Part shown: positions 54,316 to 63,999 of the stretch, one piece after another | How the letters are laid out: each line of letters opens with the position of its first letter | Numbering within the stretch: position 1 is the first letter of the stretch | NCBI GenBank assembly: GCA_964517435.1 | Contig: CAZFEC010000001.1 | Span: forward strand, 159,674-223,673 | Source: BS150m-G50 sp964517435 | GTDB taxonomy: Bacteria; CAIWAD01; BS150m-G50 | Direction: 5' to 3' | Length of the DNA stretch: 64,000 nucleotides | Notes under the pieces: model-generated | Told to the model about the DNA's origin: nothing | Database searches by the model: none | Seen by the model: the letters and a program-made list of their open reading frames with translations, nothing else | Position numbers and translations under genes: made by a program

Positions 54316-55667
54316 CAGTTGAGCTCCAGTCTGGCCGACAGGTTGGACTGCATTACGCCCCGCGGATCGCAGCGGCGCCTGATTTCCAGCCAGTCGGGCA
54401 GTTCGTGATACATTTCGCGCAGTTGTGATGCCGGTAGGCGCAGGTCCTTGGCCAGGTAGACCCTGCCTTCATAACGTATCACAATTTCGTCGAGTTCATG
54501 CAGCAGCTCGCAAAGCCCGGGCCGCAGTGGAAAATCGAGCGCCGCCGTGATACCCGCCAGCGGGAAGGAGAGCAGCCCGCCGCCCGCACCCAGCCGCTTC
54601 AGGACCGTCAGGTAGGCCCCGCCGTAACGTGATACTTTTTCCAGGACGCGGGCCACACCTTCCTCACTGTGGTGCCGGGGGAGTACGAACTGGTACTGCG
54701 TGAACCCGGCGCGCCCGTAGAGTCGGTTCCAGTTGCCGAGGGAATCGAGCGGGTAGAAAAACGGATAAAGCCCGATCAGCCGCTCCCGGTCCGGATGCGC
54801 CCGCCAGTATAAATGGTTGAAGGCGCGTACGCCCGCCGGGGGCAGAGTGCGCGAAGGCAACCGCACTGGCAGGTTCCAGGCGCGCGACACCCGCAGTCGC
54901 AGCGGCTCGCGTCGCAGCGGCTCCGGCAAATCCTGAACGGTCGCCTCATCGCCGAGAAAAACGATTCCCCGACCCAGACGACGGCCTCCGGCGGCGCCGT
55001 CGACCCAGGCGACGGTATACTCGTGCCGCGCGTCCTCGCGCGCCAGCAGCGCCAGCAGCGAGTCCAGGCCGTCGACCCGGCATTGCCGCTGGTGGATCCA
55101 GGCGGTCGTGATCGGTTTCAACTGGAGGATGGCGGTGAGTATTGTACCGGTCAGTCCCATCCCGCCCACAGTCGCCCGCCAGAGGTCCGGCTGCTGAGTG
55201 GTGCTGCAGACAACCGTCTCCCCCGACGGCAGCAGCAGGGTCAGCTCCCGCACCCAGGCGGAGAAGGCGCCGGCGCGATGGTGGTTCTTGCCGTGCACAT
55301 CGGCGGCGATGGCGCCACCCACCTGTACCTGGCGGGTCCCCGGCGTGACCGGCAGCATCCAGCCCCTGGGAATGAAGCGCGCCTGGATGTCGCCCAGGGT
55401 CAGGCCGGCTTCACAGTGCAGGAGGCCGCGGTCGGCGTCGAAGTCCAGAATCCGGTTCAGGCCGGACATTTGTATCACATTTCCGTCGGTGCAGACGGCG
55501 GGATCGCCGTAACTGCGGCCCTCGCCGCGGGGGATGAGGTCACCGAACTGCAGCATTTCCCGTAGTTCCGCCGCCGACCGCGGTCGCCAGAGATTGCAGT
55601 CACAGTGGGGATAGCCGCCCCAGCCGCTCAGCTGTTTACGTTCGGGTTGACAGTGATCGGTGTCCAT
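54315..55667 (-). CDS. FAD-dependent oxidase, DprE1-like
   Basis: 450 residues. N-terminal QLSGWGGYPHCDC recalls the DprE1 start (LTGWGRT). FAD-binding segments GEGRSYGDPA, TPGTRQVQVGGAIAADVHGKNHH and the aldonolactone-oxidase-type C-terminal half (YQFVLPRHHSEEGVARVLE) follow in DprE1 order. In actinobacteria DprE1 oxidises decaprenylphosphoryl-ribose at C2 and DprE2 then reduces the ketone, making an arabinose donor. The translationally coupled SDR downstream supports a two-step epimerase. No arabinosyl-transferase gene lies in the window. Confidence 0.82.
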   Translation of the reverse strand: MDTDHCQPERKQLSGWGGYPHCDCNLWRPRSAAELREMLQFGDLIPRGEGRSYGDPAVCTDGNVIQMSGLNRILDFDADRGLLHCEAGLTLGDIQARFIPRGWMLPVTPGTRQVQVGGAIAADVHGKNHHRAGAFSAWVRELTLLLPSGETVVCSTTQQPDLWRATVGGMGLTGTILTAILQLKPITTAWIHQRQCRVDGLDSLLALLAREDARHEYTVAWVDGAAGGRRLGRGIVFLGDEATVQDLPEPLRREPLRLRVSRAWNLPVRLPSRTLPPAGVRAFNHLYWRAHPDRERLIGLYPFFYPLDSLGNWNRLYGRAGFTQYQFVLPRHHSEEGVARVLEKVSRYGGAYLTVLKRLGAGGGLLSFPLAGITAALDFPLRPGLCELLHELDEIVIRYEGRVYLAKDLRLPASQLREMYHELPDWLEIRRRCDPRGVMQSNLSARLELN

Positions 55668-55680
55668 GTCTCACGCCGTG

Positions 55681-56541
55681 TCAGGTCACCGGCCAGTCGA
55701 CCGGCTCCAGATCGAAGTCGTCGCCGGTCCGGACCACACGTGATACAACATGGAAGGGATCGTGCTCGTAGAAGAGCAGCGTCCGCCGTTCGTGTACTTC
55801 CGGCAGGAATTCCTCCTTCTCGCGCAGCGTCCTGATCGCCTCGAGGTCGTAACCCATGACGAAGGGCAACCGGATGTGCGAACTGGTTGGGATCAAGTCG
55901 GCGCAGTAGATCAGGTTGGTCCCCTCGTCGGCGACCTCCACCAGCTGCATGGCCGGGGTGTGCCCGTGGAAACAGCGGACCCGGATACCGGGAAACAGCT
56001 CCCGATCGCCGTCGATGATCCGGCCCAGACCGGCTGCCAGCACCGGCTCCCAGTTCGCGGGCAGGTAGCTGGCGCGGTCGCGCAGGCTGGGCTGGCGCGC
56101 CCAGTCCAGCTGCCGCTGCTGCAGCCAGTGTACCGCGTTGGGGAACACCGGACGGGCATTTCCTTCCGGATCGAGGCAGGTCAATCCGCCGCAATGATCA
56201 AAGTGCAGGTGGGTCAGGATGACATGCCGGATCTCCTCCGGCGGCACGCCCAGTGCGGTCAGGGCGCCGGTCAGGCCAGCCGCCGGCTGTTCCACCGCGA
56301 AGATGCGGCGGAACTTATCGGAGTCCTTGTCGCCGATACCGGCGTCGATCAGGATCGGTCCGTCCGGGCCGTCGATCAGGAGACAGCGCGTCGCCATCTC
56401 CATGCGGTTGCTGGCGTCGGGAGGATTGCGTTTTTCCCACAAGATCCGCGGTACGACGCCGAACATGGCGCCGCCGTCCAGACGGAACCGTCCCGCTTCC
56501 ACGGCTTGCAGATGATAAGGTCCGATTTGCATAGGCTTCAT
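55681..56541 (-). CDS. Metallo-beta-lactamase-fold hydrolase
   Basis: 286 residues. Zinc-site motif ILTHLHFDHCGG near 110-121, then HGHTPAMQL near 195, IYCADLIPTS near 215 and FYEHDP near 265, giving all usual MBL ligands. The layout resembles AHL-lactonase/quinolone-hydrolase-type MBLs, but the substrate cannot be assigned. No signal peptide. It precedes the DprE1-like gene by 13 bases on the same strand, so the three may be one transcript. Confidence 0.88.
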   Translation of the reverse strand: MKPMQIGPYHLQAVEAGRFRLDGGAMFGVVPRILWEKRNPPDASNRMEMATRCLLIDGPDGPILIDAGIGDKDSDKFRRIFAVEQPAAGLTGALTALGVPPEEIRHVILTHLHFDHCGGLTCLDPEGNARPVFPNAVHWLQQRQLDWARQPSLRDRASYLPANWEPVLAAGLGRIIDGDRELFPGIRVRCFHGHTPAMQLVEVADEGTNLIYCADLIPTSSHIRLPFVMGYDLEAIRTLREKEEFLPEVHERRTLLFYEHDPFHVVSRVVRTGDDFDLEPVDWPVT

Positions 56542-56568
56542 TGCGTGTCGGTTGCGGCGCGGCTCAGC

Positions 56569-57510
56569 TCAACTGGCCTGCTCTTCCAGGAACCGTTCGG
56601 CGTCGATCGCGGCCTGACAACCGGAACCGGCGGCGGTGATCGCCTGCCGGTAGCGGGTATCGGCCACATCGCCGGCGGCGAATACGCCCGGTATCGCCAG
56701 ACGTGAAGTGCCGGGGTCCGCTTTCACCAGGTAACCGTTCTCATCCAGCTCCAGCTGATCCACGAACAGCCGGGTGTTGGGAATGTGGCCGATGCCCATG
56801 AAGACACCGTCGCACTTGAATTCCTCCCGGCTCCGGTCCTGCGTGTTTTCAAAGACGACGCCGGTGACGCCGCCCGCGGTCTGATCGCCGAGGATCTCGA
56901 CGACGATCGAATTCCATTTGATCTCGATCTTGGGATTTCCCTGGGCCAGCTTCTGCATGGTTTTGGAAGCGCGCAACTCATCCCGCCGGTGCACGATGGT
57001 GACCTTGCTGGCGAAACGGGTCAGAAAGACGGCCTCTTCCATCGCGGTGTCGCCGCCACCGACTACGATCACCTCCTTGTCGGTGAAGAAGAAGCCGTCG
57101 CAGGTGGCGCAGGCGGAGACGCCGTAGCCCATCAATTTCTTTTCCGACTCCAGGCCGAGCCAGCGGGCGGTGGCGCCGGTGGCGATGATCACCGTCTCCG
57201 CCGTATACTCCTCGCCGTCGATGGTGAGCGGGAAGGGGCGCCGGCTCAGATCGATCTTCTCCACTTCGCTATCCAGGAACTCGGTCCCGAACCGCTCCGC
57301 CTGCCTGTGCATATTCTCGATCAGGTCCGGACCGGTGATCCCCTCCGGGAAGGCGGGGAAATTCTCCACGTCGGTCGTGATGGTCAGCTGGCCGCCCGGC
57401 TGATATCCTTCCACCAGCAACGGCTTGAGGTTGGCGCGGGAACTGTAGATGGCGGCGGTCAGGCCGGCGGGACCGCCGCCGATGATGACTACTTTGCGGT
57501 TCTTGTCCAT
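56569..57510 (-). CDS. trxB: Thioredoxin reductase
   Basis: 313 residues, the standard length. FAD-binding IIGGGPAGLTAAIYSSRA near 9-26, redox pair C134-A-T-C137, NADPH-binding GGGDTAMEEA and C-terminal GVFAAGDVADTRYRQ. Reduces thioredoxin with NADPH. A purine-rich GAAGGGC lies upstream of the ATG at long spacing. The 101-base gap to the next gene contains the word GTGATACAA at 57570-57578, one of the few copies outside a coding frame. Confidence 0.95.
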   Translation of the reverse strand: MDKNRKVVIIGGGPAGLTAAIYSSRANLKPLLVEGYQPGGQLTITTDVENFPAFPEGITGPDLIENMHRQAERFGTEFLDSEVEKIDLSRRPFPLTIDGEEYTAETVIIATGATARWLGLESEKKLMGYGVSACATCDGFFFTDKEVIVVGGGDTAMEEAVFLTRFASKVTIVHRRDELRASKTMQKLAQGNPKIEIKWNSIVVEILGDQTAGGVTGVVFENTQDRSREEFKCDGVFMGIGHIPNTRLFVDQLELDENGYLVKADPGTSRLAIPGVFAAGDVADTRYRQAITAAGSGCQAAIDAERFLEEQAS

Positions 57511-57611
57511 GCAGGGGTGCCCTTCAATTATCTGTTCCTACTGATTGTCTGCGAGTTATCAACTGCGACGTGATACAAAGCTGTCCGCCTGCGCTGCCGG
57601 AAGGACCGCGC

Positions 57612-59936
57612 TCATTTCAGGTACAGTGCTTTACGTATCACGTTGCTCTGGTTGGTCCGCGTCTGAAATCTGACAAAATAAATACCGCTGGCGAGGCCGG
57701 TGGCATCGAACCGGAGTTCCTGTTCCCCTTCCAGCAGTACATCCTCGAGCAGCAGGCGCACTTCCCGTCCCAGGAGGTCATACACCCGCGCGGTTACCCG
57801 GTCCGGCTCCTGCAGCCGGAAAGCGATGGTGGTCGCCGGATTGAACGGATTGGGAAAGGCGGGCGAAACCTCAAAACTCTTCACCCACTCCCCTTCCCAG
57901 CGGTAAAGCGTAAAGCCGCTGGTGTCCGTGACGCAGACCGAATCGATAGCCCAGCCGTAGCAGCCCTCGCCGGGATTGTTGGCGGCGTAGACGAAGCCGA
58001 TCTGCAGGAGGGAACCTTCCGGGTTCGCCAGCTGAATCGCCTCCTGCCGCCAGGCGGTGGGGTAGACATAGATGCTGTCCCAATCGCTGGTGGCTTCCTG
58101 GGTGATCAATTGCGCGTCACCGAACTGCTCGCTGTCCTGGCGCCAGATGACGCGGGCGGAGCTGATGTCGGCCATGTCGTGGAGACGCAGCCAGGAGAGG
58201 AACGCGAGTTGCGCGTTTACGTCCAGGCTGAGGTAGGGGGTCAGCAGCGTATCCTGTATCACATCATTGTAATGCAGATCGCTGTTCTTGAAAGCATAGG
58301 CGGTACGGTAATCGGGAGTGAACCAGGTAGTAGCGGTCGCTCCGAACTCCCAACCCACCGTGTTAGTATCGGGATAACTGTTGACCCAGCAGAGCGGTTG
58401 GCCGCCCTCGAATTCCTCGTAGAGCAGCGAATCGCTGTAGATGTCGTAGCAGCTGGCGCCTTCGCCGATCACTTCCAGCAGCAGGTTACCCGTCTCCATC
58501 TCCCTGAACTCCCAGGCGGAGGTGCTGAACCGCCAGGAACTGCCGGCCAGCGCGACCGAATCGCAGCCGAAGCTGTTTTCGGGAGTGTCGGGTGGGTCCT
58601 CCTCCGGGTAGAGCAACACCGCCCAGAACGGCTCCCCGGCCAGGAACAGGGTGTCTGCCTCCCCGGTCGAGGCGAATTCGATTTTCACCCAGCGGGCCAG
58701 GCCGGTATCGGGCGGGGGACCGGGGTCGACCACGCTCATATAACTCCAGTTCAGATCCTGGGGATAGCTGCCACCCGCCATGGGCGCCGGCTGGCCGCCG
58801 GCATCGGGCGTGATACAAAATGTGAATGGTTGCTCACCCAGCAGGCGGACCCGCGCCGAGCGGGGCTGAAAAGCCAGCAGATCGCTGTTGTCGCAGGTCA
58901 GCCTGACCGCCAGCGCGCCGCCGGTGGAGTTGACCGGATCGGCGCCGGTGTAATAATCGGCAAAACGGGCGCCGGAGGTCACTTGTTCCGGATCGGGCCA
59001 GTCCGCGGGCAGGTTGAACAGGTCGGTTGTATCACGGCCGGTGTTACTGAAGGCGTCGACGGCGGTCAACGCCAGCTGGTAGTCGACCGTGGTCAACCAG
59101 TCGAAATCGCTCAACACCGCGGTCGACAGGGGCAGGAGGTTCGGATCGAGATCGTAAACGGCGGCCGGAGCGCCGTCCGCCAGTATCTCCAGCTCGACCG
59201 ACGCGAGAGGGCTGTGATCGGTGATCCGGCTGCTGAAGGTCACCGGGTGCCCGTTGCCCTCCCAGACCAGAGGCAGGGGGGACAGCTGGAGGGTCGGCGC
59301 CAGCGGGTCGTCACCGTCGAAAGTGACTCCCACCCGGATGCAGAGATCACGGTCAAATAGTTGGATGGGCTGTTGGCTTAAGCTGTTTTGCATCCAACTG
59401 GTATCATTACCATTGCCATCGTTATCCGCCGTCATGTAGGGAGGACCGAAGTAATGTTCGTAAACCACCTCGATGCGGAAGGACTCACCGGCAGGTATCG
59501 CAGTTGGCTCCGGGAAAGGTATCACCTCATATCCTTCTTCGAGGTAACCGCAGAGCAGTGTGTCGACCTGCGCCTCGGTGTTTCCCAGATAGATCAGGTT
59601 GATGGTGACGCTCTCGCCGGATCCGCCGTAGGTTGCGATGCGGCAGTCATGCACCTCAAGATCGGCGGGGCTGGCGAAATATACCCACCAGCGTGATGCA
59701 CCCAGGCTGTCCAGTGTCGGCCAGTACCAGCCGGGGGAATGATCCCAGGCCAGCACGAAGAGATTGCTGTCGCAGACCTGCGGGTGCAGTTTGACGGGCG
59801 GCAGCAACTCCGCCCGGGTGGCGGTAGCGACGGTCAGCAGCAGCGTCAGCACTAACAGGAACCGGGACAGCGGCAGCAGCCCCGTCCCGCCAAAGCGGGT
59901 TGCGTTTGACAACGATCTCGGTTCAGGTGTTATCAT
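57612..59936 (-). CDS. Large secreted protein with C-terminal sorting domain
   Basis: 774 residues. The signal region is long (SRFLLVLTLLLTVATATRA after a ~24-residue lead). The body is beta-rich with Ig-like or choice-of-anchor segments (EVHDCRIATYGGSGESVTIN, RWVYFASPADLE near 90) and a region resembling immune-inhibitor/MAM-type domains (LLYEEFEGGQPLCWVNSYPD ... YGWAIDSVCVTD). The tail AFPNPFNPATTIAFRLQEPD ... GIYFVRFQT ending KALYLK is a clear type-A sorting-type domain. Exact function not recognised; likely surface-exposed. Confidence 0.82.
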   Translation of the reverse strand: MITPEPRSLSNATRFGGTGLLPLSRFLLVLTLLLTVATATRAELLPPVKLHPQVCDSNLFVLAWDHSPGWYWPTLDSLGASRWWVYFASPADLEVHDCRIATYGGSGESVTINLIYLGNTEAQVDTLLCGYLEEGYEVIPFPEPTAIPAGESFRIEVVYEHYFGPPYMTADNDGNGNDTSWMQNSLSQQPIQLFDRDLCIRVGVTFDGDDPLAPTLQLSPLPLVWEGNGHPVTFSSRITDHSPLASVELEILADGAPAAVYDLDPNLLPLSTAVLSDFDWLTTVDYQLALTAVDAFSNTGRDTTDLFNLPADWPDPEQVTSGARFADYYTGADPVNSTGGALAVRLTCDNSDLLAFQPRSARVRLLGEQPFTFCITPDAGGQPAPMAGGSYPQDLNWSYMSVVDPGPPPDTGLARWVKIEFASTGEADTLFLAGEPFWAVLLYPEEDPPDTPENSFGCDSVALAGSSWRFSTSAWEFREMETGNLLLEVIGEGASCYDIYSDSLLYEEFEGGQPLCWVNSYPDTNTVGWEFGATATTWFTPDYRTAYAFKNSDLHYNDVIQDTLLTPYLSLDVNAQLAFLSWLRLHDMADISSARVIWRQDSEQFGDAQLITQEATSDWDSIYVYPTAWRQEAIQLANPEGSLLQIGFVYAANNPGEGCYGWAIDSVCVTDTSGFTLYRWEGEWVKSFEVSPAFPNPFNPATTIAFRLQEPDRVTARVYDLLGREVRLLLEDVLLEGEQELRFDATGLASGIYFVRFQTRTNQSNVIRKALYLK

Positions 59937-59948
59937 CGCTTTATCCGA

Positions 59949-60569
59949 CTATGCAGTTTCAACGCCGTCGGTGTCGGCGGCGGCTTGGACGTCCGGTTTA
60001 CGGTAAAGGCCCTCAGCCTGGATGTACTCCCAGACTGCGGCCGGCAGCAGTTCCGCCGCATCCCCGCCGGCGGCGATCAGCTCCCGCACCTGGGTGGAGG
60101 AAACTTCCACCCGGGGCGCCTGCAGGCGGTGACAGAACCGCGGCAGCGGCGCTGACTCGCCGTCGTCCGCGCGGGGCAGGAGCAGGAATTCCAGCTGCGC
60201 TTCCAGCTCCTCCCAGCGGTGCCAGTGCGCCAGCTGGTTCAGCAGATCGTCCCCGATCAGCATGCTGAACCGGGCGTCCGCTCCAAAGCGGTCTTGCAGG
60301 TGCCGCAGGGTGTTCCAGGTGAAGGAAGCCCCCTCCTGTTCCAGCTCCCAGTGGTCGATTTCAAAAGGCGTATCCTTGAGCGCCAACTCCAGCATCCGCA
60401 GTCGGTGCCGCGGTCCGGCCAGCGCCCGGCGCCCTTTCAGGGGGTTTAAAGCACTGGGGATGAACAGAAAATGATCGGGAAGCCAGGCGTCATAAACCTG
60501 CCGCGCCATGAACAGATGGCCCCGGTGCACCGGATCGAACGCACCCCCCAGGAAGAGAACGGTGGTCAT
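59949..60569 (-). CDS. nadD: Nicotinate-nucleotide adenylyltransferase
   Basis: 206 residues from ATG 60569, which overlaps the bamD stop (ATGA); the longer frame would run inside bamD. Nucleotidyl-transferase motif GGAFDPVHRGHL at 8-19 and SSTQVRELI near 160 are as in NadD. Makes deamido-NAD from NaMN and ATP. Co-translated with bamD. It ends 12 bases before the secreted gene at 57612-59936. Confidence 0.95.
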   Translation of the reverse strand: MTTVLFLGGAFDPVHRGHLFMARQVYDAWLPDHFLFIPSALNPLKGRRALAGPRHRLRMLELALKDTPFEIDHWELEQEGASFTWNTLRHLQDRFGADARFSMLIGDDLLNQLAHWHRWEELEAQLEFLLLPRADDGESAPLPRFCHRLQAPRVEVSSTQVRELIAAGGDAAELLPAAVWEYIQAEGLYRKPDVQAAADTDGVETA

Positions 60570-61315
60570 TCCCCGGCCATGGTTTCCAGGCGTTGGCGGA
60601 CATCCTCCACCTGCTCGCCGTATGGGTACTGGTTGAGGTAGTTCTCGTAGAGCGCCCGCGCATCCTGGTGGCGTTCCAGTTCCCGCAGGCACTCCGCCTT
60701 GAGGAAGACGGCGCTGGCCGCCACTTCATCGATATCGTAGTACTCGCGCAACACGTCGTCCAGGTAGATCAACGCCGCCTTGAAACGCCGCATCCGGAAG
60801 TACAGCCTGCCGTTGCGGAATTCCTTTTGCGCCAGTTTCAACCGGCTGCGATAGAGGTAGTCTTCAACTTCATCACTGTATTGCGATTCCGGAAATTCCT
60901 TCTGGAAGTCGGAGAAGGCTTCAATCGCGTAATAGGTATAGGACTGGTCGAGCGGATACTTGGGAGCCAGCAGGAAGTAACACTTACCCAGGTTGTACTG
61001 CGAGAGATCCCGCAGCGGGCTGTTGGGCAGGTGCTCGACGATGAATCCGTAGGAATCGGCGGCCAGGAGGTATTCGCGCAGGTGGAAACGGGACTCCGCG
61101 TAGTAGAACTTGATGGAATCCATCAGTTCCGAGCCGGAGAAGCTGAGTGCCAGGATGTCGAAACTCTCGGCGGCGTCCAGGTATTTGCCGCGTGCGTAGA
61201 GCGTCCGTGCCTCCTCGTAGCGTCCCCGCAGGGAATGGTCCGGCTCCGGCTTCAAACCGGCGCAGGCGGAGATCAACAGTGCCAGCAATATGGTCCCGGT
61301 GACTCTTCTCATCAT
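60566..61315 (-). CDS. bamD: Outer-membrane assembly lipoprotein BamD
   Basis: 249 residues. Lipobox LLISAC near 14-19, then five TPR-like repeats (LYARGKYLDAAESFDILALS, FHLREYLLAADSYGFIVEHL, AIEAFSDFQKEFPESQYSDE), the BamD layout. Part of the BAM complex inserting outer-membrane proteins. ATGs at 61315 and 61312 are both possible. Followed by nadD with a four-base overlap. Confidence 0.9.
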   Translation of the reverse strand: MMRRVTGTILLALLISACAGLKPEPDHSLRGRYEEARTLYARGKYLDAAESFDILALSFSGSELMDSIKFYYAESRFHLREYLLAADSYGFIVEHLPNSPLRDLSQYNLGKCYFLLAPKYPLDQSYTYYAIEAFSDFQKEFPESQYSDEVEDYLYRSRLKLAQKEFRNGRLYFRMRRFKAALIYLDDVLREYYDIDEVAASAVFLKAECLRELERHQDARALYENYLNQYPYGEQVEDVRQRLETMAGE

Positions 61316-61466
61316 GCTCCTCAGTTGCTGCCGGAGTCAGTCCCAGCGGGCTTCGGCTCGGCTTTTACATCGTGTCGACCTGCAAATTAGCAGCATCTCG
61401 GCAGCAATGCAAACAGCTTTTCCACAAGTACGTAAAGCGCGAGTGCGCTCAGATCATGAGCGGTAC

Positions 61467-62507
61467 TTAAAGTGCCAGCTTCACACTCAGGTAATAGGTT
61501 CGCGAACGGTCCGGATGGAAGACCACGGCGTAGTCGACGGCGGTGGTGGGATGCGGCAGCAGGCGGCCGTACCAGCGCAGAGCCTGCAGATCGAACAACC
61601 CGATCCCCAGGGTGCGGGTGATGGGGCCGGGATTGCCGTTGAAAAAGGATTCGCACCAGTACAGACCGCAGCGCAGCTGCAGATGGCGCCAGCTGTTCAG
61701 CTCCCAGCCGACATGCATCTCCTGCGACACCTCACCTACATCCTCGTTGGTCACGTTACGGAAGTCGAGCGCCATACGCAGGCGATGGTAACCGGGGAAC
61801 CACCGCAGTTTCCAGCGGTAGCGCAGACCGGCGTTCAGGGAGTTGTCCGGCAGACGGTCGCCGGCCAGACGGATCTCCTTTACGCCGCCGGGCAGGTCGA
61901 TGGCGGTCAATCCCACCTGCATCCGCCAGGTGGGACGCAGAATGATGCCGTAAATCAGACCGGTATCGCGCTCACCGCTTAGTCCGTTCCAGATGATGGG
62001 AAGCGAGATACCGAGGCTGACCTTTTCATCCATGCGGTAGGCGGCGGCCAGGTAGCTGACCGTCTCCTGCGAACCGATGGTCGTTCGCCACGGCTCGTCC
62101 CGAACGCCGTCCGCGCGGCCGGTCAGCTCGACGGCCGGCATCAGCGTCAGCGCCAGGTGTTTGAACTGCAGGTACAGTGTGGAGACATAGAGCGACCAGG
62201 GAAACGCCCGCGACCAGAGGTTCCGTTCCGCGTTCGCTTCCTCCAGCACAAACAGGGGCGGCAGGGGATTGAGCAGCAGGGTCAACAGCGGCGCGGCGGG
62301 ATCGCCGGAGGGGGCGCCGGCAGCGGGGTTGTAGCAGGCGGCTGCGCTCCAATCGGTTTCAGCGGTGAAACATCCCCCCATGCCCATCACCCGGGGGGCA
62401 CAACTGTTGAGCAGCAGAAACCGATCCGCGCCGGCACCGTCCGCTACCGCCAGACTCAAAAAGAGTAGAGCCGCAATCAGCGGCCGGCCAGGACTATGGG
62501 AGCACAT
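61467..62507 (-). CDS. Outer-membrane beta-barrel, PorV/UPF0164-like
   Basis: 346 residues. Signal peptide RPLIAALLFLSLAVADGAGA, then the opening NSCAPRVMGMGGCFTAETDW SAAACYNPAA, which matches the 'GARAMGMGGAFTA...YWNPA' start of PorV/UPF0164-type barrels. The rest is amphipathic strands (TTIGSQETVSYLAAAYRMDE, KLRWFPGYHRLRMALDFRNV) ending in an aromatic-poor KLAL. In Bacteroidota PorV shuttles type 9 secretion substrates; since sorting-tail proteins occur in this window, a similar role is possible but unproven. Overlaps lnt by 14 bases. Confidence 0.75.
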   Translation of the reverse strand: MCSHSPGRPLIAALLFLSLAVADGAGADRFLLLNSCAPRVMGMGGCFTAETDWSAAACYNPAAGAPSGDPAAPLLTLLLNPLPPLFVLEEANAERNLWSRAFPWSLYVSTLYLQFKHLALTLMPAVELTGRADGVRDEPWRTTIGSQETVSYLAAAYRMDEKVSLGISLPIIWNGLSGERDTGLIYGIILRPTWRMQVGLTAIDLPGGVKEIRLAGDRLPDNSLNAGLRYRWKLRWFPGYHRLRMALDFRNVTNEDVGEVSQEMHVGWELNSWRHLQLRCGLYWCESFFNGNPGPITRTLGIGLFDLQALRWYGRLLPHPTTAVDYAVVFHPDRSRTYYLSVKLAL

Positions 62508-63999
62508 TTCTCGACTTCTTGCTGACCTTGCTGCGCCAGGAGACAGATCCGTAGAACATCAGCAGATAGAGGGCCGCACTCAGGAGCGTCAGGCGCAGAA
62601 TGTTGTTGCCCCAGGTAGTATAGAAAGTACTGCCGGTGTAAAGGGGGAGATCGCAGACCAGAACCTCCTGCTGGTTTTCCGGCAGTTCGGCGATCGGAGC
62701 ACCATAGCTGTCGACGATGGCCGAGATCCCGTTGTTGGCGGCCCGCACCAGCGGCACGCCGTTCTCGAAGACGCGGATACGGCTTTGCGCATAGTGTTGA
62801 GCCGGTTCGAGCGTGTTGAGGTACCAGCCGTCGTTGGTGACATTAATCAGCAGGTCGGCTCCCTGCCGGGCGCGGCTGGACTGGAGATGGGGAAAGATGC
62901 TCTCAAAACAGATGGAAGGGGCGACGGCGACGGCGCTGTCGATCAGGGTCAATACCTGCTCCCCCTTGCCGGGCGCGAATTCCGCCTGGCCCAGGTTGAT
63001 GGAGCCGAGTGAAGGCAGCCAGCGCTGGAAGGGAAAACGCTCCCCGAACGGCACCAGTTGCTGTTTGTCGTAACGGAGGTTGTGGGAGACCGCGTCGAAG
63101 AAGAAGACGCTGTTGAAGATCAGCTTCTGGTCTTTCAGAAACTGTGAGGCCAGGGCGCCGATCGCGAGGGTCACGTCGTCATCGGTCACCGCCTGCTGCA
63201 GTTCCTGCCGCCAGCGGGCACTGCGGTTCAGGTACAGCGGGGCGGCGGTTTCCGGAAAGACGATCAGCTGCGCGCCCTGCTCCACCGCCTCATTGTAAAG
63301 CGTCAGGTTCAGGGACATGACGCTGTCGGAAGGCGCGCTCCACTTGACATGCGGGTCGAGGTTGGGTTGGATGACTCCCACCCGCAGTGTGTCGCCGCTG
63401 CTTTCCAGCAGTTGCCGGTTGAGCTGGCTGCCGGTAAAGGGCAGCAGCAGCAGTAGTATTCCCGTCACAACCGCTCCGGTAAGCCAGCGGCGCTTGAACA
63501 GCATGTACAGGATGAAATTCAATCCACCGAGCCAGAGGGTGGCGCCGAAGACGCCGAAAGTGGAAAAGATACCGACCGCGCCGGGAGTCGAGAGCTGGGT
63601 GGCGCCCACGGCCACCCAGGGAAAGCCGAGATCCCAGAAGGAGGTGATGAACTCCACCAGTGCCATCATCAGCGGTACCTGCAGAAAAGCGGGACGCCCG
63701 ACATGACGGTACTGGTAGGCCACGCTCTGGAAGATCAGTCCCCACCAGATGGAGAGGTAAAGCACCGCCAGCAGAGCGGTGGCGGCCGCCGCCCAGAAGG
63801 AGAGAGCGCTGTTGAAGGCAATCCAGTGCAGGGTCAGTGCGTGATATACCAGCCCGCTGACGAAACCGTACCGAAACCGGCTCTTGCCCTTCTCAATGGC
63901 GACAAACCAGGGGATAAACATCACCCAGGCGAGGAAGAAAAACGGCAGGGGCGGAAAGCTAAGCGCACCCAGCAGGCCGCTGAAAACCATGATGATCAT
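62494..63999 (-). CDS. lnt: Apolipoprotein N-acyltransferase (N-terminus at window edge)
   Basis: At least 501 residues; the first Met lies one base inside the window edge, so a few N-terminal residues may be missing. N-terminal TM helices start GLLGALSFPPLPFFFLAW, typical of Lnt. The nitrilase-type domain has the catalytic Glu (IVFPETAAP), Lys (YDKQQLVPFGERFPF) and Cys (APSICFESIFP). It adds the third acyl chain to lipoproteins in the inner membrane, consistent with a diderm cell carrying BamD. Confidence 0.93.
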   Translation of the reverse strand: MIIMVFSGLLGALSFPPLPFFFLAWVMFIPWFVAIEKGKSRFRYGFVSGLVYHALTLHWIAFNSALSFWAAAATALLAVLYLSIWWGLIFQSVAYQYRHVGRPAFLQVPLMMALVEFITSFWDLGFPWVAVGATQLSTPGAVGIFSTFGVFGATLWLGGLNFILYMLFKRRWLTGAVVTGILLLLLPFTGSQLNRQLLESSGDTLRVGVIQPNLDPHVKWSAPSDSVMSLNLTLYNEAVEQGAQLIVFPETAAPLYLNRSARWRQELQQAVTDDDVTLAIGALASQFLKDQKLIFNSVFFFDAVSHNLRYDKQQLVPFGERFPFQRWLPSLGSINLGQAEFAPGKGEQVLTLIDSAVAVAPSICFESIFPHLQSSRARQGADLLINVTNDGWYLNTLEPAQHYAQSRIRVFENGVPLVRAANNGISAIVDSYGAPIAELPENQQEVLVCDLPLYTGSTFYTTWGNNILRLTLLSAALYLLMFYGSVSWRSKVSKKSRNVLP

